A stretch of DNA of 57,338 nt, taken from assembly GCA_030748495.1 (NCBI GenBank), contig JASMLX010000030.1:1-57338 (forward strand), read 5' to 3'. The position numbers were made by a program, and so were the translations under genes. This document shows, piece by piece, positions 11,901 through 21,490 of the stretch. The notes beneath the pieces were generated by a model that saw only the letters and a program-made list of their open reading frames with translations, was not told where the DNA came from and searched no databases. The stretch's first letter is position 1, and each line of letters begins with the position of its first letter. This DNA is from Candidatus Poribacteria bacterium. GTDB taxonomy: Bacteria > Poribacteria > WGA-4E > UBA9662.

Positions 11901-12202
11901 TCATTGATCTCTTCGAATCTAACCAGGATTTCTGAACGGCCTTCGGACGAACTGGAGGTGATCAAATCGATCTGATCGACGTTCTCGATCTCCTCCTCAA
12001 TACGAACGGTCACCAGTTTCTCAACCTCTTCTGCTGAGGCACCGGGGTAAAGAGTGCCGATCCTCACTGTGTAGGTGATGATTTCCGGGATCAGATCTCT
12101 GGGTAGAGTAATCCAGGCATAGACCCCTAATGCGATAATCATTATCATCAGAAGGTTGGATAAAACAGGATTGCTGACAGAAATTCTTGGGATAGACATC
12201 AA
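8969..12202 (-). CDS. RND-family inner-membrane efflux transporter (AcrB/MexB/SwrC superfamily)
   Basis: Full-length (1,077 aa) proton-driven RND pump of the inner membrane. The N-terminus is typical (ISVSNPVLSNLLMIM, then LPRDLIPEI), the first periplasmic porter domain follows, then the TM4 motif with the acidic proton-relay pair (IVVDDAIVVIENV). The second half repeats the layout and ends with the TM10-12 block (GIVVNDSIVLIDF, then PIILTSVTTIAGLIP). At the place of AcrB Lys940 there is Asn, as in other SwrC-like members. No membrane-fusion protein or outer-membrane channel gene lies beside it here; the next gene upstream is of the DUF1549 type. The listed start is TTG; an ATG directly follows at 12199, and AAGG lies 6-9 nt upstream, so either start is possible. 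The substrate is not predictable. Confidence 0.9.
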   Translation of the reverse strand: MMSIPRISVSNPVLSNLLMIMIIALGVYAWITLPRDLIPEIITYTVRIGTLYPGASAEEVEKLVTVRIEEEIENVDQIDLITSSSSEGRSEILVRFEEINDRDFDKRIQDLRNAVDRIKDLPAQILDDPEVTDLDIGSGFPMITVTIAGVLTERQMKSVAEKLEKRISSIKGVSNIRIAGIREREIWVEVDPDRLKAYNLVADQVTLALSQRNLNLPAGMLEVGTSEFLVRTVGEFQQIEEIAETIIKVNPSGTPVRVKDIATVKDTYEEARTLSRINGQSSISLTVQKKIDGNSIKIIDQIRKIVYPYTIDGKNPASVEKKAKESRSLITLFNRQTPEIIDLPPETEIFVVNDSSVILRERLGILQNNALFGLILVVFFLWLFMGTRNALFAALGIPVAILGTFWILKQIGSSINGPSLLGLILVIGIVVDDAIVVIENVFRHIEEGMTPAEAAVVGAEEVTWPVLSASLTTVAAFSPLILMSGVPGQFMRIVPITGVVVILASLLEVFAILPAHIAEWGKPQSKAENRQQSWFAVMQQRYVSILDRILSLRYLVVIMVMLFTLVFSFLAFITLPKELFPGEEFPQFYIKVDMPTAFGIEETTQVMEKIEQAIKSLPKEEYIALVTNIGLQTPTSGMESTNVRSNVAEILVELVPKNQRARSRDEIIESLRLELVNVTGTEKISFDKLEGGPPRTKDVEVKVKGDRFPQLLEITQQLKAKLKSMDGVFDVQDDFRPGKSEIRLRVKDEKLRQYGLSIFQVANNVRHAIEGNTCTVYREADETVDVIVKYNKQAMNTIEALNNMMITTPRGVAVPLKDVAQLSREDGLAEVKRFDVERAITVSASVNRQTTTPAVATQALQSAFEDIGFRYPGYRLDFRGEFDQIMESFKELGLKLFPMGVLMMFMILGTQFKSFLQPLIILFAIPFGVIGAMAGLLITQSTLSLIALFGVVALAGIVVNDSIVLIDFINRRRPPTVIEDKINAEIEPSGPSPSELGTSLREAILEGSRLRLRPIILTSVTTIAGLIPMALGLGGKSPIWIPLASTIIFGLLFSTLMTLFVMPALYYIIEDLRSPRG

Positions 12203-12319
12203 TTACGACCTTAATAAAAATATCTTAACTAAAACGAACAATAGATAATTGAACAATGATACAGCAGTATACTAACTTTCCCACTGATCGGGCCTGCGGA
12301 GGCGGATTAGGGAACACGG

Positions 12320-13936
12320 TTAGTGATTGAGTGAGAATTCAGCCGAGTTGAGAAGCGACCAGTAGAGATCTTCGTAAGCTAGATCTTTATCACGGTAGAG
12401 ACTTTTCTGTAGATATTGATCAAAGTAACGGATCTCTTTACCTGTTGGCTGGCGAGACAAGACCGTTAAGTAGATATCATTGACCCGGTCCATTGTCCTG
12501 CGGTTTTTCTTTAAAATATAATTCAAATAGCTGCCACGTGTCTTATGATCAGCACTGTCGTTGACCAGAGAGCCGTTGATCATCATCAACGCTTGAGGCA
12601 CAGTACCATTGAAAGCCTCAATCTCTTCCATTTCACCGTTGTCTAACAGATACAAGAAGCGACGCAGATAGTCGCGCTTCATCGATTCCAGGCGGCCTTT
12701 GTCGCGTCTCTTCTGCAACCTTTCAAACCCGGTTGCTTCTAGCATGGAGTAGAAAAATTGTTCGGCGCTGAGCGGTTTAATATAAGCGTGAGAAAAGAAC
12801 CGGTCGTCGTTTTTGTTGCTTTTATTGGTTTTTGAGGTGCGTTGGTAGGCGTCGGTGTTGAGGATGGTCCGCATTAGATGCTTCAGGTCGTAGCCGTGAA
12901 TCTCAAAATCTTCGGCCAGCCAGTCTAGCAATTTTGGATGAGATGGAGGATGCTCTTCGCCAAAACCATCTAGTGGCTCAACGAAACCTTTACCCATTAA
13001 TTGGGCCCAAATTCGATTGACGATGGCCTGGCTGAAATATGGATTTTTGGCGTTAGTCATCCAATTGGCAAGTGCAACCCGTCTTTGTAGTGGAGATCCG
13101 TTGTATTCGGATCCGTCTAGGAGCCGGGGTTGGGACGGCTTGGATTTACCGGGGATACGAATCGACCCCTCAGGCACATCAGTAATATGATAAGCCACAA
13201 CTCGCTCATTGCCTCGTTGATCTTTTTCGTAGATGGCCTCGCTTCTGAGGTTGGTTAAAAATGCAGCTAGACTGTAGTAGTCCTCTTGATACCAGGCTTC
13301 AGTTTTATGATCATGGCACTGAGCGCACTGCATTGGCAGACCTAAAAACAGACGAGATAGATGGGAGGTCAAGTCGATCGGCGAGGCGTTGTAGCGACGA
13401 ATGTAGTAACCGGCCCCATTTTGACGGATGTCGCCAGTAGATGTAATTAACTTCTTAACAAACTGATCGTAGGAGGTATTGCTTTCAATCTCTTTGTGTA
13501 CCCAGTTTCGTAATCCTCGACGCACATTCTGCTGGTTGCTTTGATCGCGCCCAATCAGCCAATCTGTCCAAATCCTGGACCAATAGTCGAGGTACGCCTC
13601 ACTATTTAGCAATTGGTCGATCTTATTTTCACGTCGGTTACGACCACCGTTGCTGAATCTCGAAACCTCCTCTGGTGTCGGGATCTTTCCCGTTAGATCG
13701 AGGTGAATCCGACGCAGAAACTCCTCATCGGTAGTAACTTTAGAAGGCTGTATCTTCTCCTTTTTTAACCTGGCATTTAGGTAACGGTCGAGGTGCTTGG
13801 TACTGGAGGATATTCTGCTGAGAACTGGCCGCGGTGCGAGCATTAGTGCCAGAGTGATAATGATAGAAAAGGCATTGGTCAATGTAGCAGTTAGTCTCGA
13901 TTTTCTATTGTGCAATTGTAGGCATTGCAGTTTCAT
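12320..13936 (-). CDS. Secreted DUF1549/DUF1553 domain protein
   Basis: 538 aa with an N-terminal hydrophobic export signal (AFSIIITLALMLAPRPVLS). DUF1549 follows (EEFLRRIHLDLTGKIPT near residue 70), then a haem-type motif CAQCHDHK near residue 205, then DUF1553 (ANWMTNAKNPYFSQAIVNRIW near residue 290, followed by GFGEEHPPSHPKLLDWLA). These domains are abundant in Planctomycetes, Verrucomicrobia and Poribacteria, often beside DUF1501 and sulfatase genes; the biochemical role is unknown. Usual members are longer (700-1,000 aa) because of an additional N-terminal cytochrome or Ig-like region, so this is a compact version. The start is well supported: AGGAGG lies 5 nt before the ATG. Confidence 0.85.
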   Translation of the reverse strand: MKLQCLQLHNRKSRLTATLTNAFSIIITLALMLAPRPVLSRISSSTKHLDRYLNARLKKEKIQPSKVTTDEEFLRRIHLDLTGKIPTPEEVSRFSNGGRNRRENKIDQLLNSEAYLDYWSRIWTDWLIGRDQSNQQNVRRGLRNWVHKEIESNTSYDQFVKKLITSTGDIRQNGAGYYIRRYNASPIDLTSHLSRLFLGLPMQCAQCHDHKTEAWYQEDYYSLAAFLTNLRSEAIYEKDQRGNERVVAYHITDVPEGSIRIPGKSKPSQPRLLDGSEYNGSPLQRRVALANWMTNAKNPYFSQAIVNRIWAQLMGKGFVEPLDGFGEEHPPSHPKLLDWLAEDFEIHGYDLKHLMRTILNTDAYQRTSKTNKSNKNDDRFFSHAYIKPLSAEQFFYSMLEATGFERLQKRRDKGRLESMKRDYLRRFLYLLDNGEMEEIEAFNGTVPQALMMINGSLVNDSADHKTRGSYLNYILKKNRRTMDRVNDIYLTVLSRQPTGKEIRYFDQYLQKSLYRDKDLAYEDLYWSLLNSAEFSLNH

Positions 13937-14047
13937 GCTAGCCTCCTGAAGTGAATTTCTGTTATGTCTGGCTAGAGATATGATCCCTATTTTAGACTGC
14001 CTACATGGTCATCGGCAAGCCATTATTTATGACTCGTCAGAGTTGTA

Positions 14048-15202
14048 TCAGTAACCGGTTAGTTCGACGTAGCCAACACCAGATGTTGTTTGATGCCTGA
14101 AAGTTCCTTTCACCTGAACGGCCCCTTCCCAATATGTAAAGTTTCCCTTAAGTTCCTGGTCTTTTAGCAACGGCTGGATCTTCAAAATAAGGCCAAATCG
14201 ATCTAGTTGAATGATCCAGCCCGATGGGTAGATTGAGCCGCTTTTTGGGCTTTTCCAACTGGCTGTTTCTTTAATATTGAAGTCGGCACGTTGAATTTTA
14301 ACTGGTGTTTGACCGATTTCTGCTAAGGTACCTTCAAACGAGGGCCAATCGGAGCCGTCTTGATAGCGAAGCCGGGCTAACATCAGGATTGTACCATTTT
14401 CCAGTTGGATAGAAAACCAATCCCAGCCGACAATGCCGTCGCTGAGTGCACTGGTACCGAACTCATGATCCATCCAGCTAACCCCTTTCACTTCTACACG
14501 CTGCCCACCGATTTTCACCGTACCGGCAGACTCAAGCCCAACAAGACTATAGTAGTGGTTGGCGTTTCCCAATTCCGGTCCCTTTTGGCTTAGTCCCTGG
14601 TTCCCGTGTAAAATCGGTGGAACGGTTTGGCGTAGCTTGAGATCCATGGATAGGGTCGGATTTAATTGATTGTCTGTTGCTTTGAGGTGAACAGTGCCAT
14701 CAGGTTGCTCCGTTGCTGACCAATCCTCCAGCCAGACTTGGTATTGTGGCTTGCCCATAGCTCCGGCTAAACCTGCGGCGCCACGGCTGTATCTCTCGAA
14801 ACTTTGGAACTTTTTTCGCTCTATGTCGCTAACCGCAAAGTGTGCCATATACATTTGGTTGGCAGCCAAGGTTGATCGCTCCGCCAGTGGCCCGGTTGAA
14901 ATAGTATCGGGCGCTAAAGCGCTGCGAAAGAAGGTTAATTGATACCCATACTGCTTCCCATCATCAGCCGATAGGTTTCCAGTGTAGTACCACCACTCGG
15001 TCTTGTACTCCGGGTGAGCACCGTGGTCTTTAGGAAACTGAAATATGATGGGTTCGGTTGCTCGCTTAAATCTTGAGTCGACCGTTCCTTTCAACATTTC
15101 AACGGCACTGTTAGATACGGTATCTTCAGTAACAAAAATGGGAAAAGGCATAAAGAAGATTAACGGAAGTAGACCCAAAGCGAGTAGGTTAGCCGTAGAC
15201 AT
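14048..15202 (-). CDS. AttH/CrtC-like lipocalin-fold secreted protein
   Basis: 384 aa with an N-terminal signal or lipid-anchor-like segment (LLALGLLPLIFFMPFPIF). The family hallmark FPKDHGAHPEYKTEWWYYTG lies at residues 56-75, followed by the WMDHEFGTS motif and a second lipocalin-like half ending in YVELTGY. The AttH/CrtC family has two fused lipocalin-like barrels. Some members are carotenoid 1,2-hydratases; others accompany an ABC transporter and are thought to handle a lipophilic ligand at the envelope. Here the gene starts 8 bp after the stop of an FtsX-type permease, so the transporter-associated role fits and carotenoid hydration is unlikely: no carotenoid genes are nearby. Confidence 0.85.
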   Translation of the reverse strand: MSTANLLALGLLPLIFFMPFPIFVTEDTVSNSAVEMLKGTVDSRFKRATEPIIFQFPKDHGAHPEYKTEWWYYTGNLSADDGKQYGYQLTFFRSALAPDTISTGPLAERSTLAANQMYMAHFAVSDIERKKFQSFERYSRGAAGLAGAMGKPQYQVWLEDWSATEQPDGTVHLKATDNQLNPTLSMDLKLRQTVPPILHGNQGLSQKGPELGNANHYYSLVGLESAGTVKIGGQRVEVKGVSWMDHEFGTSALSDGIVGWDWFSIQLENGTILMLARLRYQDGSDWPSFEGTLAEIGQTPVKIQRADFNIKETASWKSPKSGSIYPSGWIIQLDRFGLILKIQPLLKDQELKGNFTYWEGAVQVKGTFRHQTTSGVGYVELTGY

Positions 15203-15210
15203 TCAGGTTT

Positions 15211-17757
15211 TTATTCGCTCCGCAAGGCATCAACAGCAGGAATTCTACCTAGTTGCCAAGCCGGATAGATACCCGCCATCAGAGCTGAACTGATAGAAAT
15301 AACGAAAGCTTTTAAGAATTCTGTACTTTGGATATGCATTTGTAGTGTCCAGCCAAAGGATCTCAAATTGATGATATAGATCAAAATAGTGGCTAAAACA
15401 ATACCAACCGGCACAGCAATCATTCCCGCCGTGGTTCCCATTAAGCTGGTCTCCAGCAGAATTAACTGCCACAACTGCTTACTGTCGATGCCGACGGCAC
15501 GCAGTAGCCCAATTTCTCTTCGCCGTTCCAGTTGCAAGCTCATCAGTGTACTCAGCACTCCAATAAAGGCAACTGCCATGGCGATGACCTGCAGCGCTCG
15601 GGTTACGACAAAGGTTTTGTCGAAGATTTCCATCGCATTTTGCCGAAGATCTCGATTGGACTGAATAATTACCTGGACCTCACCGGATAATCGCTGACGT
15701 AGTTGTTGAATGACTTCATCGATTTGTTCATCTGGTTTTAGAGTTAAGGCCACGGAACTCAGCACTCGATCATGCCAAAATTTTTGAAAGGTGGTCTGGT
15801 GCATGGTAACCACAGGACGGACGTCAAAATTGTAGGCCACAGCAGCAATTTCAAAAGACTCAAGCCCTTTATCGGTAAATATTTTAACACGGTTTCCTAC
15901 CTCTAGCTTAAATCGGACAGCCATTGGTTCGTTGATAACAATCCCTCCCGATTCAACCGCTTGCCAGGTTTGACGGATATTGCCTTTAGCAGATTTGTAT
16001 TGACGTCTTTCTCCGGCAATATCTTCACTAACTGCAACCAATTGGAGCGAACCGACGTCCGCAGATGTTACCTGTACCTCCCGGTTGGTCAGAACCCGTT
16101 CGATGGATGGTATCTCAGAGATAACTTCCACGACTCTTGGGGCGAGGGAGGTGGTTGCGCTACCGGCCACTCTTGGACCGGAAATAAAAATATCGGCTTG
16201 CAATAGGTCGAAAAGCCACTGCTGTACAGTTCGTCGAAAACTACTGGTCATCAACCCAACACCGATAATGACACTGACTGCTACCATCAGGGCCGTAATT
16301 GCAACCGAGGTTCGGCTAAGCGAGCGCATGATGTCGCGTGCGGCCATGCTGCCAATTAATCCTAAACTGCTTTTTAAAATGGGTCTAATAAATTTCATAA
16401 AGATCAGTATCATCAGTGGTGATAAGAGGGCAAAACCGATCAAGACTGCAAAGACACCACCAAAGGCAATAACTAAATGCCAATTAGGAATCAGAAGGAG
16501 AAAACCGAAGACAAGTATTAACAAACCAATCAGACTCACCCACGGTAGGATTCGATTAGCCTTTTCCTCCGTGTCGCTACGCCGCAAGGCTGTTAGTGGA
16601 GGAACATTGGTGGCCTCATAGGCCGGAGCAATGGCCGAGATGATAGAAGCCAACAGACCAATTAGGAGGCTTTTGAGATAAACAATGAGGGAAGTGGACA
16701 CCTGGTGAACGCTGGTTACAAAGAAGATATCGTTGATCGTACTGACCATTGCCTCAACTGTCATCTGCCCAAGAAGGGTTCCAATTAGTAGACCGGCACC
16801 GGTACCGATAGCACCAAGGACAATGCTCTCAGTCAAAATAAGGGTGAAAATCTCCTGACGGGTCATACCGATAGCGCGCAGAATAGCGATCGTCGGACGC
16901 CGCTGAACCACACTAAAAGTGACAGTATTGTAGATCAGGAAAACACCGACGACTAGTGCCAGTAAGCTTAGAGCCGTCAGGTTGAGTTGGAAAGCCGACA
17001 ACATCTGTCGAGTGGCTCCTGATTTTTCCCGGTTGGCTTCCAATCGAACGCCCATAGGCAGTATCGACTCAACAGCCGACTGGATTTTTTGCCGGGCACT
17101 ATTTTCTGGGATAATCAGATCTATACGATCCAGCCGGCTGATTTCACCTAAAATCTCTTGGGCGGTAGAGATATCGACCAGCAGAATATTATCGACGGAA
17201 GAGTTCCCATCGCCAACATCGATGACTTGGCAAATCGTCACTCGTCGAGAACGATCATGAAAATTAACATCGATGGTATCGTTAATCTGCAACTGGTGCC
17301 GACTGGCGAATTGAGTGCTAATTATCGCTGAATTAGGTTGCACCATAAACCGGCTAAGTTGAACCCGACCAACCGAATTCAGCCCATTGGAAGAATCCGT
17401 ATTGAAGGCTAAACTAGAAAATATATCGATTCCTGACAACTGTATCGGTTGCTGATCGAGTCGTTTTGAAGTTACGTATGCGCTGATGATTGGTGTGCAG
17501 AGTTGGTAGCCGAGTTTTCGCCGCAAATCGATATAGATTTGCTGATCGATACCGGTTGGCCCACCAGCAATATGGTGGGTCGTTTTACCAACGATAGACT
17601 CAGTACTATAGCTAAAAGCGTGGGATACGGAACTGTTGGCCAGGTCGATAGCGACGACCGCCGCAACACCGATGGCAATTCCAACAATGAAAAATAGGCT
17701 TTGTAACGGCCGTCGCCAAGCATACCGCCAAGCAAGTTGGAGAATATTGATTCTCAT
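15211..17757 (-). CDS. FtsX/MacB-type ABC transporter permease, fused double-domain
   Basis: 848 aa. It starts with a TM anchor ([21 protein letters not shown]) and a periplasmic domain, then an FtsX block ([18 protein letters not shown]), an internal second half with another periplasmic region, and a terminal FtsX block ([20 protein letters not shown]). In the AttEFGH type of transporter these halves correspond to the permease part. Such systems work on lipophilic or lipoprotein substrates at the outer face of the inner membrane rather than as classical importers. The start codon overlaps the stop of the ATPase gene by 4 bp and the AttH-like gene follows after 8 bp, so the three genes form one operon. 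Confidence 0.88.
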   Translation of the reverse strand: MRINILQLAWRYAWRRPLQSLFFIVGIAIGVAAVVAIDLANSSVSHAFSYSTESIVGKTTHHIAGGPTGIDQQIYIDLRRKLGYQLCTPIISAYVTSKRLDQQPIQLSGIDIFSSLAFNTDSSNGLNSVGRVQLSRFMVQPNSAIISTQFASRHQLQINDTIDVNFHDRSRRVTICQVIDVGDGNSSVDNILLVDISTAQEILGEISRLDRIDLIIPENSARQKIQSAVESILPMGVRLEANREKSGATRQMLSAFQLNLTALSLLALVVGVFLIYNTVTFSVVQRRPTIAILRAIGMTRQEIFTLILTESIVLGAIGTGAGLLIGTLLGQMTVEAMVSTINDIFFVTSVHQVSTSLIVYLKSLLIGLLASIISAIAPAYEATNVPPLTALRRSDTEEKANRILPWVSLIGLLILVFGFLLLIPNWHLVIAFGGVFAVLIGFALLSPLMILIFMKFIRPILKSSLGLIGSMAARDIMRSLSRTSVAITALMVAVSVIIGVGLMTSSFRRTVQQWLFDLLQADIFISGPRVAGSATTSLAPRVVEVISEIPSIERVLTNREVQVTSADVGSLQLVAVSEDIAGERRQYKSAKGNIRQTWQAVESGGIVINEPMAVRFKLEVGNRVKIFTDKGLESFEIAAVAYNFDVRPVVTMHQTTFQKFWHDRVLSSVALTLKPDEQIDEVIQQLRQRLSGEVQVIIQSNRDLRQNAMEIFDKTFVVTRALQVIAMAVAFIGVLSTLMSLQLERRREIGLLRAVGIDSKQLWQLILLETSLMGTTAGMIAVPVGIVLATILIYIINLRSFGWTLQMHIQSTEFLKAFVISISSALMAGIYPAWQLGRIPAVDALRSE

Positions 17758-18497
17758 CTTGGAGAATCTATCTGGCTAAGTTGGCCACTACCAGCGAAGA
17801 AGATGCGGTCTGCGCTTTTTGCGATTTCCTGGTCGTGAGTAACCAGAATCAGTGTGTGCCCCGCTTCACGAACAGATTCTAAGAGAAGTGAGAGGACTAG
17901 CTTGCCAGTTTCCCCATCGAGGTTGCCTGTCGGTTCATCAGCCAAGATGATGGAAGGATCGTGTGCCAGAGCACGAGCAATAGCAACCCGTTGCTGCTCA
18001 CCACCACTGAGTTTATCAGGTGAGGTCTGCAGCCGATCTCCAAGCCCCATCCGGTCCAGTAGCATCACTGCGGCTTCTGGTGAAACGATATTATTAAGCT
18101 CGAGCGGGAGGGTCACGTTTTCAAGTACATTTAAGGTTGGAATCAGATTAAAGAACTGGAAGACGATCCCAATGTGCTGGCGGCGAAAGAGCGTTCGGTC
18201 GTTTTCGGATAGTTGAGAAATGGAGACAACACGATTTCCTTCGTGGAACAGCACTTCACCACTGGATGGTATATCGATACCGGAAATCAAGTTGAGGAGA
18301 GTGCTCTTTCCGCTGCCTGACTTACCGAGGACACAAATGAATTCGCCCCGGAAAAAACTCTGGCTAACCTGGTCGAGAACCAGAAGCTCTTTCTTTCCCT
18401 CTGTATCAGTTGAGGCTTCTGTGTATTTCTTAGTGATTTGCTGTAGCTGGATATGAACGGAAGGCGTCTGTGGAATGTTATGGGAAGGGGTTGGCAT
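17754..18497 (-). CDS. ABC transporter ATP-binding protein (LolD/MacB type)
   Basis: 247 aa. Walker [10 protein letters not shown] is at residues 58-66, the Q-loop at VFQFFNLIP (112-120), the signature LSGGEQQ at 163-169, Walker [13 protein letters not shown] at 183-194 and the switch His at 221. The DEPTGNLD and [10 protein letters not shown] features place it in the LolD/MacB/FtsE group that energises FtsX-type permeases. It is the first gene of the ATPase-permease-AttH operon and overlaps the permease by 4 bp. No convincing Shine-Dalgarno sequence precedes the ATG. Confidence 0.92.
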   Translation of the reverse strand: MPTPSHNIPQTPSVHIQLQQITKKYTEASTDTEGKKELLVLDQVSQSFFRGEFICVLGKSGSGKSTLLNLISGIDIPSSGEVLFHEGNRVVSISQLSENDRTLFRRQHIGIVFQFFNLIPTLNVLENVTLPLELNNIVSPEAAVMLLDRMGLGDRLQTSPDKLSGGEQQRVAIARALAHDPSIILADEPTGNLDGETGKLVLSLLLESVREAGHTLILVTHDQEIAKSADRIFFAGSGQLSQIDSPR

Positions 18498-18610
18498 TAA
18501 GGTGTAAGCGGAAAATCAAGATATAAGGAAAGGTATCAGCACTGTGGATAATAGCACCTGTGTTGATATGGGGCTGATTTGATTTCGCATTAATCTACTC
18601 AACCTGCACA

Positions 18611-19174
18611 TTAGTATCCTTTATCCTTTTTCAATATCCCATAGATCATAAAATCGTGCCATTGGTCATCAATCAGAAAGCCTTGACGGCGGCATCCTTC
18701 GAACTGAAAACCCGATTTTTCCAAAACTCTGGCGGAAGCCCGGTTCTCTTTTACACACCCGGACTCTATTTTGTGTAAACTTAAGTGGGAAAAGGAAAAC
18801 TCAACAACCCCGCATAGTGCTTCGGTAGCATAACCTTTGTTCCACTCATCGGGAAGGTATCGGTAGCCAACATTACCGATCTTGCCAGCCTCATCTGGGT
18901 TAAACCCAATTTCCAATCCGCAAATCCCGACCATAGCTTTCGTCTCCTTCAGCAACACTATAAAGTGGAAAGCCGGTCGGGGGTTCTGATGCTGTTCCCG
19001 TATCCATTTGCTAACTATCCTCTTGGTCTTGGCCGCATCGGCCGGACTCCAATATTCATAGCGAGAAGATTCAGGTAGGCTATAGAGTTGGTATACTAGT
19101 TGGGTATCCTGTTCAGCGACATCTCGCAGTAAAAGTCGATCGGTTTCGATAAGTACATCAGGTACCTCAAACAT
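18611..19174 (-). CDS. GNAT N-acetyltransferase, RimJ/RimL type
   Basis: 187 aa matching Acetyltransf_3. The family opening LIETDRLLLRDVAEQD is near residue 8. The acetyl-CoA loop region contains YRYLPDEWNKGYATEAL near residues 102-118, followed by KIESGCVKENRASARVLEKS and GFQFEGCRRQG. These enzymes acetylate protein N-termini, ribosomal proteins or small molecules; the substrate is not predictable. It is on the same strand as the ABC operon but about 110 bp upstream of it and probably a separate transcription unit. Confidence 0.85.
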   Translation of the reverse strand: MFEVPDVLIETDRLLLRDVAEQDTQLVYQLYSLPESSRYEYWSPADAAKTKRIVSKWIREQHQNPRPAFHFIVLLKETKAMVGICGLEIGFNPDEAGKIGNVGYRYLPDEWNKGYATEALCGVVEFSFSHLSLHKIESGCVKENRASARVLEKSGFQFEGCRRQGFLIDDQWHDFMIYGILKKDKGY

Positions 19175-19785
19175 GATGGAGGTTCGCCTTTTAGCAGTCT
19201 TATTTGATTTTAAAAGAGACGGTTATTCCACTATTAGATCTATTCAAAAGAGGACAGATCTAATTAGATAAAACATCGTCAGGATCAGACAAACTCAGTA
19301 CTATTTCCCAATTATAACTCAAACGCTGCTCAACTGATACTCAAGAATTTCAGCCGACTAACTGATGTCCACATACATACCGGTTTCGGCGGTTCAGGAG
19401 ACTCAGATACTAAATACTCAGCGCTAAATACCGAAGTTAGCTATGGATGGATCATCGGGATCGATACGAAGTGTGCTATGCGGATCTTTAAGAACCAGTC
19501 CGCTATGGGCTTGGCAAGCGCAAAATGGATGAGGTTCTGCGTATTTTAACCAAAGGATTGTTGTGCATCAGGTTACCGTTGATCAAGTTACCCAAGCGGG
19601 TTTCTACTCAACGATGGGAAGCCTGTGGGTCACGGGTGCTGATCAATCGACGTGGAACTAACTAGGAATTGTCAATACAGGGACCTCTTGGCTTTGACTC
19701 GGCTAACTCTATATTACCGGAATCTGTGTACTGGTTTACAATAGTAATATGAGGATTAGGATTCGATTCAATGACCGCGATCTAA
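19175..19785. other. Gene-free stretch, no recognisable remnant
   Basis: About 610 bp without an intact gene. A fragment near 19486-19600 on the plus strand reads as a protein-like stretch (GLGKRKMDEVLRILTKGL) interrupted by a stop, which may be an old coding remnant, but I cannot assign a family. Confidence 0.3.
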
Positions 19786-20598
19786 TTAGCCGTAAGCCCC
19801 ATGATCTAAAAATCCAAGTAGCCGTTTGAGTCGCGGATTGGTATTTTGGTAAACATGCTCAGCCATGACGTAATTCATAAAGGGATAATACTTGTGACCA
19901 ATCACGCGACGAGCGTAAGAAACTTGAGTAATATAACGCGTGCAATCGCTCCGATTTGGACCACCGCGGTGCCAAACCTGATTATTGAACATGACAACAC
20001 TGCCTGCTTTACCTAAATTGTAATGGATCTGGTTCGCCCATTGGCTGTCTTCAATCGGTTCACTGGGGGGGCTAGAACCAAACAGGTGAGAACCGGGAAT
20101 CACCTCAGTGCCACCGTGTTCTACTTCAGTTACATCGGTCAGGTAGTAGTTGGCTGTGAACAGCAAGACGGGGAGTCGTACATTGGTTGGAGGCTTTCCA
20201 TCCAAAACCAGATAATGGGGCGCATCATCTTGATGCCAGGAGGTAATGCCGCCTCCTGGTGGTGTGATAAAAGAGTTATTGTGGATAACATGGCAGTTGG
20301 ACGCGATAATGGCTTCAGCAAAACTGGCGATTGGTTCTAGGTCAAATAGGTTGAGATTAGCCGAGCTATGCTCGAACATCCGATGACTAAGACTCATCTT
20401 TGAAGAGGAACCGCCACTGTTTAATCCATTCGGATTCTCTTTCAACGCCCATTCCAGATCGGCCTGCAACTGCTCACAATGTGCCGGTTGCAGAACCTCT
20501 TCCAGAAACAAAAATCCTTGTTGGTGGAACTGTTCAACCCATGCCTCAATCTGCGAGGCATCGAGATTGTAATTTGATTCAAATCGTTGTGCTTCCAC
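19786..20598 (-). CDS. Phytanoyl-CoA dioxygenase (PhyH) family protein
   Basis: 270 aa, Fe(II)/2-oxoglutarate-dependent oxygenase fold. The iron-binding triad is visible: H122-x-D124 in WHQDDAPHY and H210 in VWHRGG, with Arg at 216 and 221 positioned to bind 2-oxoglutarate. The N-terminal helix motif QFHQQGFLFLEEVL is typical of the family. PhyH-like enzymes hydroxylate lipids, amino acids or halogenated small molecules and are strongly expanded in Poribacteria; the substrate here is unknown. The start is GTG, supported by GGAGG 6 nt upstream. It stands alone, flanked by gene-poor DNA. Confidence 0.88.
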   Translation of the reverse strand: MEAQRFESNYNLDASQIEAWVEQFHQQGFLFLEEVLQPAHCEQLQADLEWALKENPNGLNSGGSSSKMSLSHRMFEHSSANLNLFDLEPIASFAEAIIASNCHVIHNNSFITPPGGGITSWHQDDAPHYLVLDGKPPTNVRLPVLLFTANYYLTDVTEVEHGGTEVIPGSHLFGSSPPSEPIEDSQWANQIHYNLGKAGSVVMFNNQVWHRGGPNRSDCTRYITQVSYARRVIGHKYYPFMNYVMAEHVYQNTNPRLKRLLGFLDHGAYG

Positions 20599-20806
20599 TA
20601 TTTGCCTCCATGATGGTGAGAAACAGTTTACCCCATATGTTGGTCGATGACAAGGAGTTGATTTCGTTATTCACTGTTTGGCGATACTGCTTTGACAAGA
20701 TTGTAACCATACGGTGCATAACATCTACTTCGCCGCTCCCAATCTGTGGCACTGGCCGTTTATCGAAAGCAAGCCTGAATTGTCTCTAACGAAAGAGCCG
20801 ATTCCA

Positions 20807-20880
20807 GCACAACGATAAAGCTCACCGCCTGCAATAGAACGTCGCGGGGTTAGCGGGTCAGGTGGAGCGCCTTAGAGTGC
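20807..20880 (-). repeat. Weak attC-like imperfect palindrome downstream of the NYN gene
   Basis: On the plus strand the arms GCTCACC (20820-20826) and GGTGGAGC (20861-20868) pair with one bulged base. The outer ends GCAC and GTGC also pair, and GTTGTGC (minus strand, 20807-20813) sits where an integron R' box would lie. The box matches are imperfect, so this is a candidate only. The rest of the 20599-20982 stretch shows no gene. Confidence 0.25.
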
Positions 20881-20982
20881 TTTATTATGAGCTACATATG
20901 GGCATGATTTCTTGAATTCTAACATCAGAGTTAAGTAATACGTATCACAGAAACTCAAGCTCAGTAACTTGTTATACACTCT

Positions 20983-21486
20983 TTAATTTCTCTCCGCCTT
21001 TGTCTTTCTTGGTGATTTATATATGAACCAATCTTCTTTGGTTATCTCATGAAAATAATCTGCTTCATCAATTAATATTTTGGCCGCTGTTTTTTTTACT
21101 GCCGCGATTTCTACTCTTACACCTTCCCCTTTCAAGTGTGAAACCAAATCTACAAAGTCTGAATCCCCTGACATAATAATAATGGTGTCGACCTTTGATG
21201 CGAGTTGTGTGGCTTTGATAGAAAGTGGAATGTCGGCGGATTTATGGCACGGAATAACAGAACCATAATAGTTTTCATGTAATCTATCAGCGAATTTCGA
21301 AGATATAGACTTACCTTCCCTAAAATAAAGCAGCCTATTTAATCCTCTATCGTTTAGCAATTTCGGGATCAACCTATCAAAATTGATCATTGAGCTTTTT
21401 GTTTTAGAGAGTTCATGAATACTTCGTTCAATATTGTTTCCATCGCACAGTATAGCTACCGATTGATTAATTAAAATATTTTCCAT
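20983..21486 (-). CDS. NYN-domain (LabA/DUF88-like) putative RNase
   Basis: 167 aa from the ATG at 21486; an upstream in-frame GTG at 21510 exists, but family members begin with MEN followed by an NQxVAxLxDGNN motif, so the ATG is preferred. The PIN-like NYN fold is shown by VAILCDGNNIERS (first acidic metal ligand), then ADIPLSIKATQLASKVDTII and IIMSGDSDFVDLVSHLKG with the Ser-Gly-Asp-Ser-Asp cluster. Such proteins are expected to be metal-dependent ribonucleases, with some regulatory members. The gene is more AT-rich than its surroundings. It starts 5 nt after an attC-like palindrome, which suggests arrival as an integron-type cassette. Confidence 0.85.
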   Translation of the reverse strand: MENILINQSVAILCDGNNIERSIHELSKTKSSMINFDRLIPKLLNDRGLNRLLYFREGKSISSKFADRLHENYYGSVIPCHKSADIPLSIKATQLASKVDTIIIMSGDSDFVDLVSHLKGEGVRVEIAAVKKTAAKILIDEADYFHEITKEDWFIYKSPRKTKAERN

Positions 21487-21490
21487 TATT

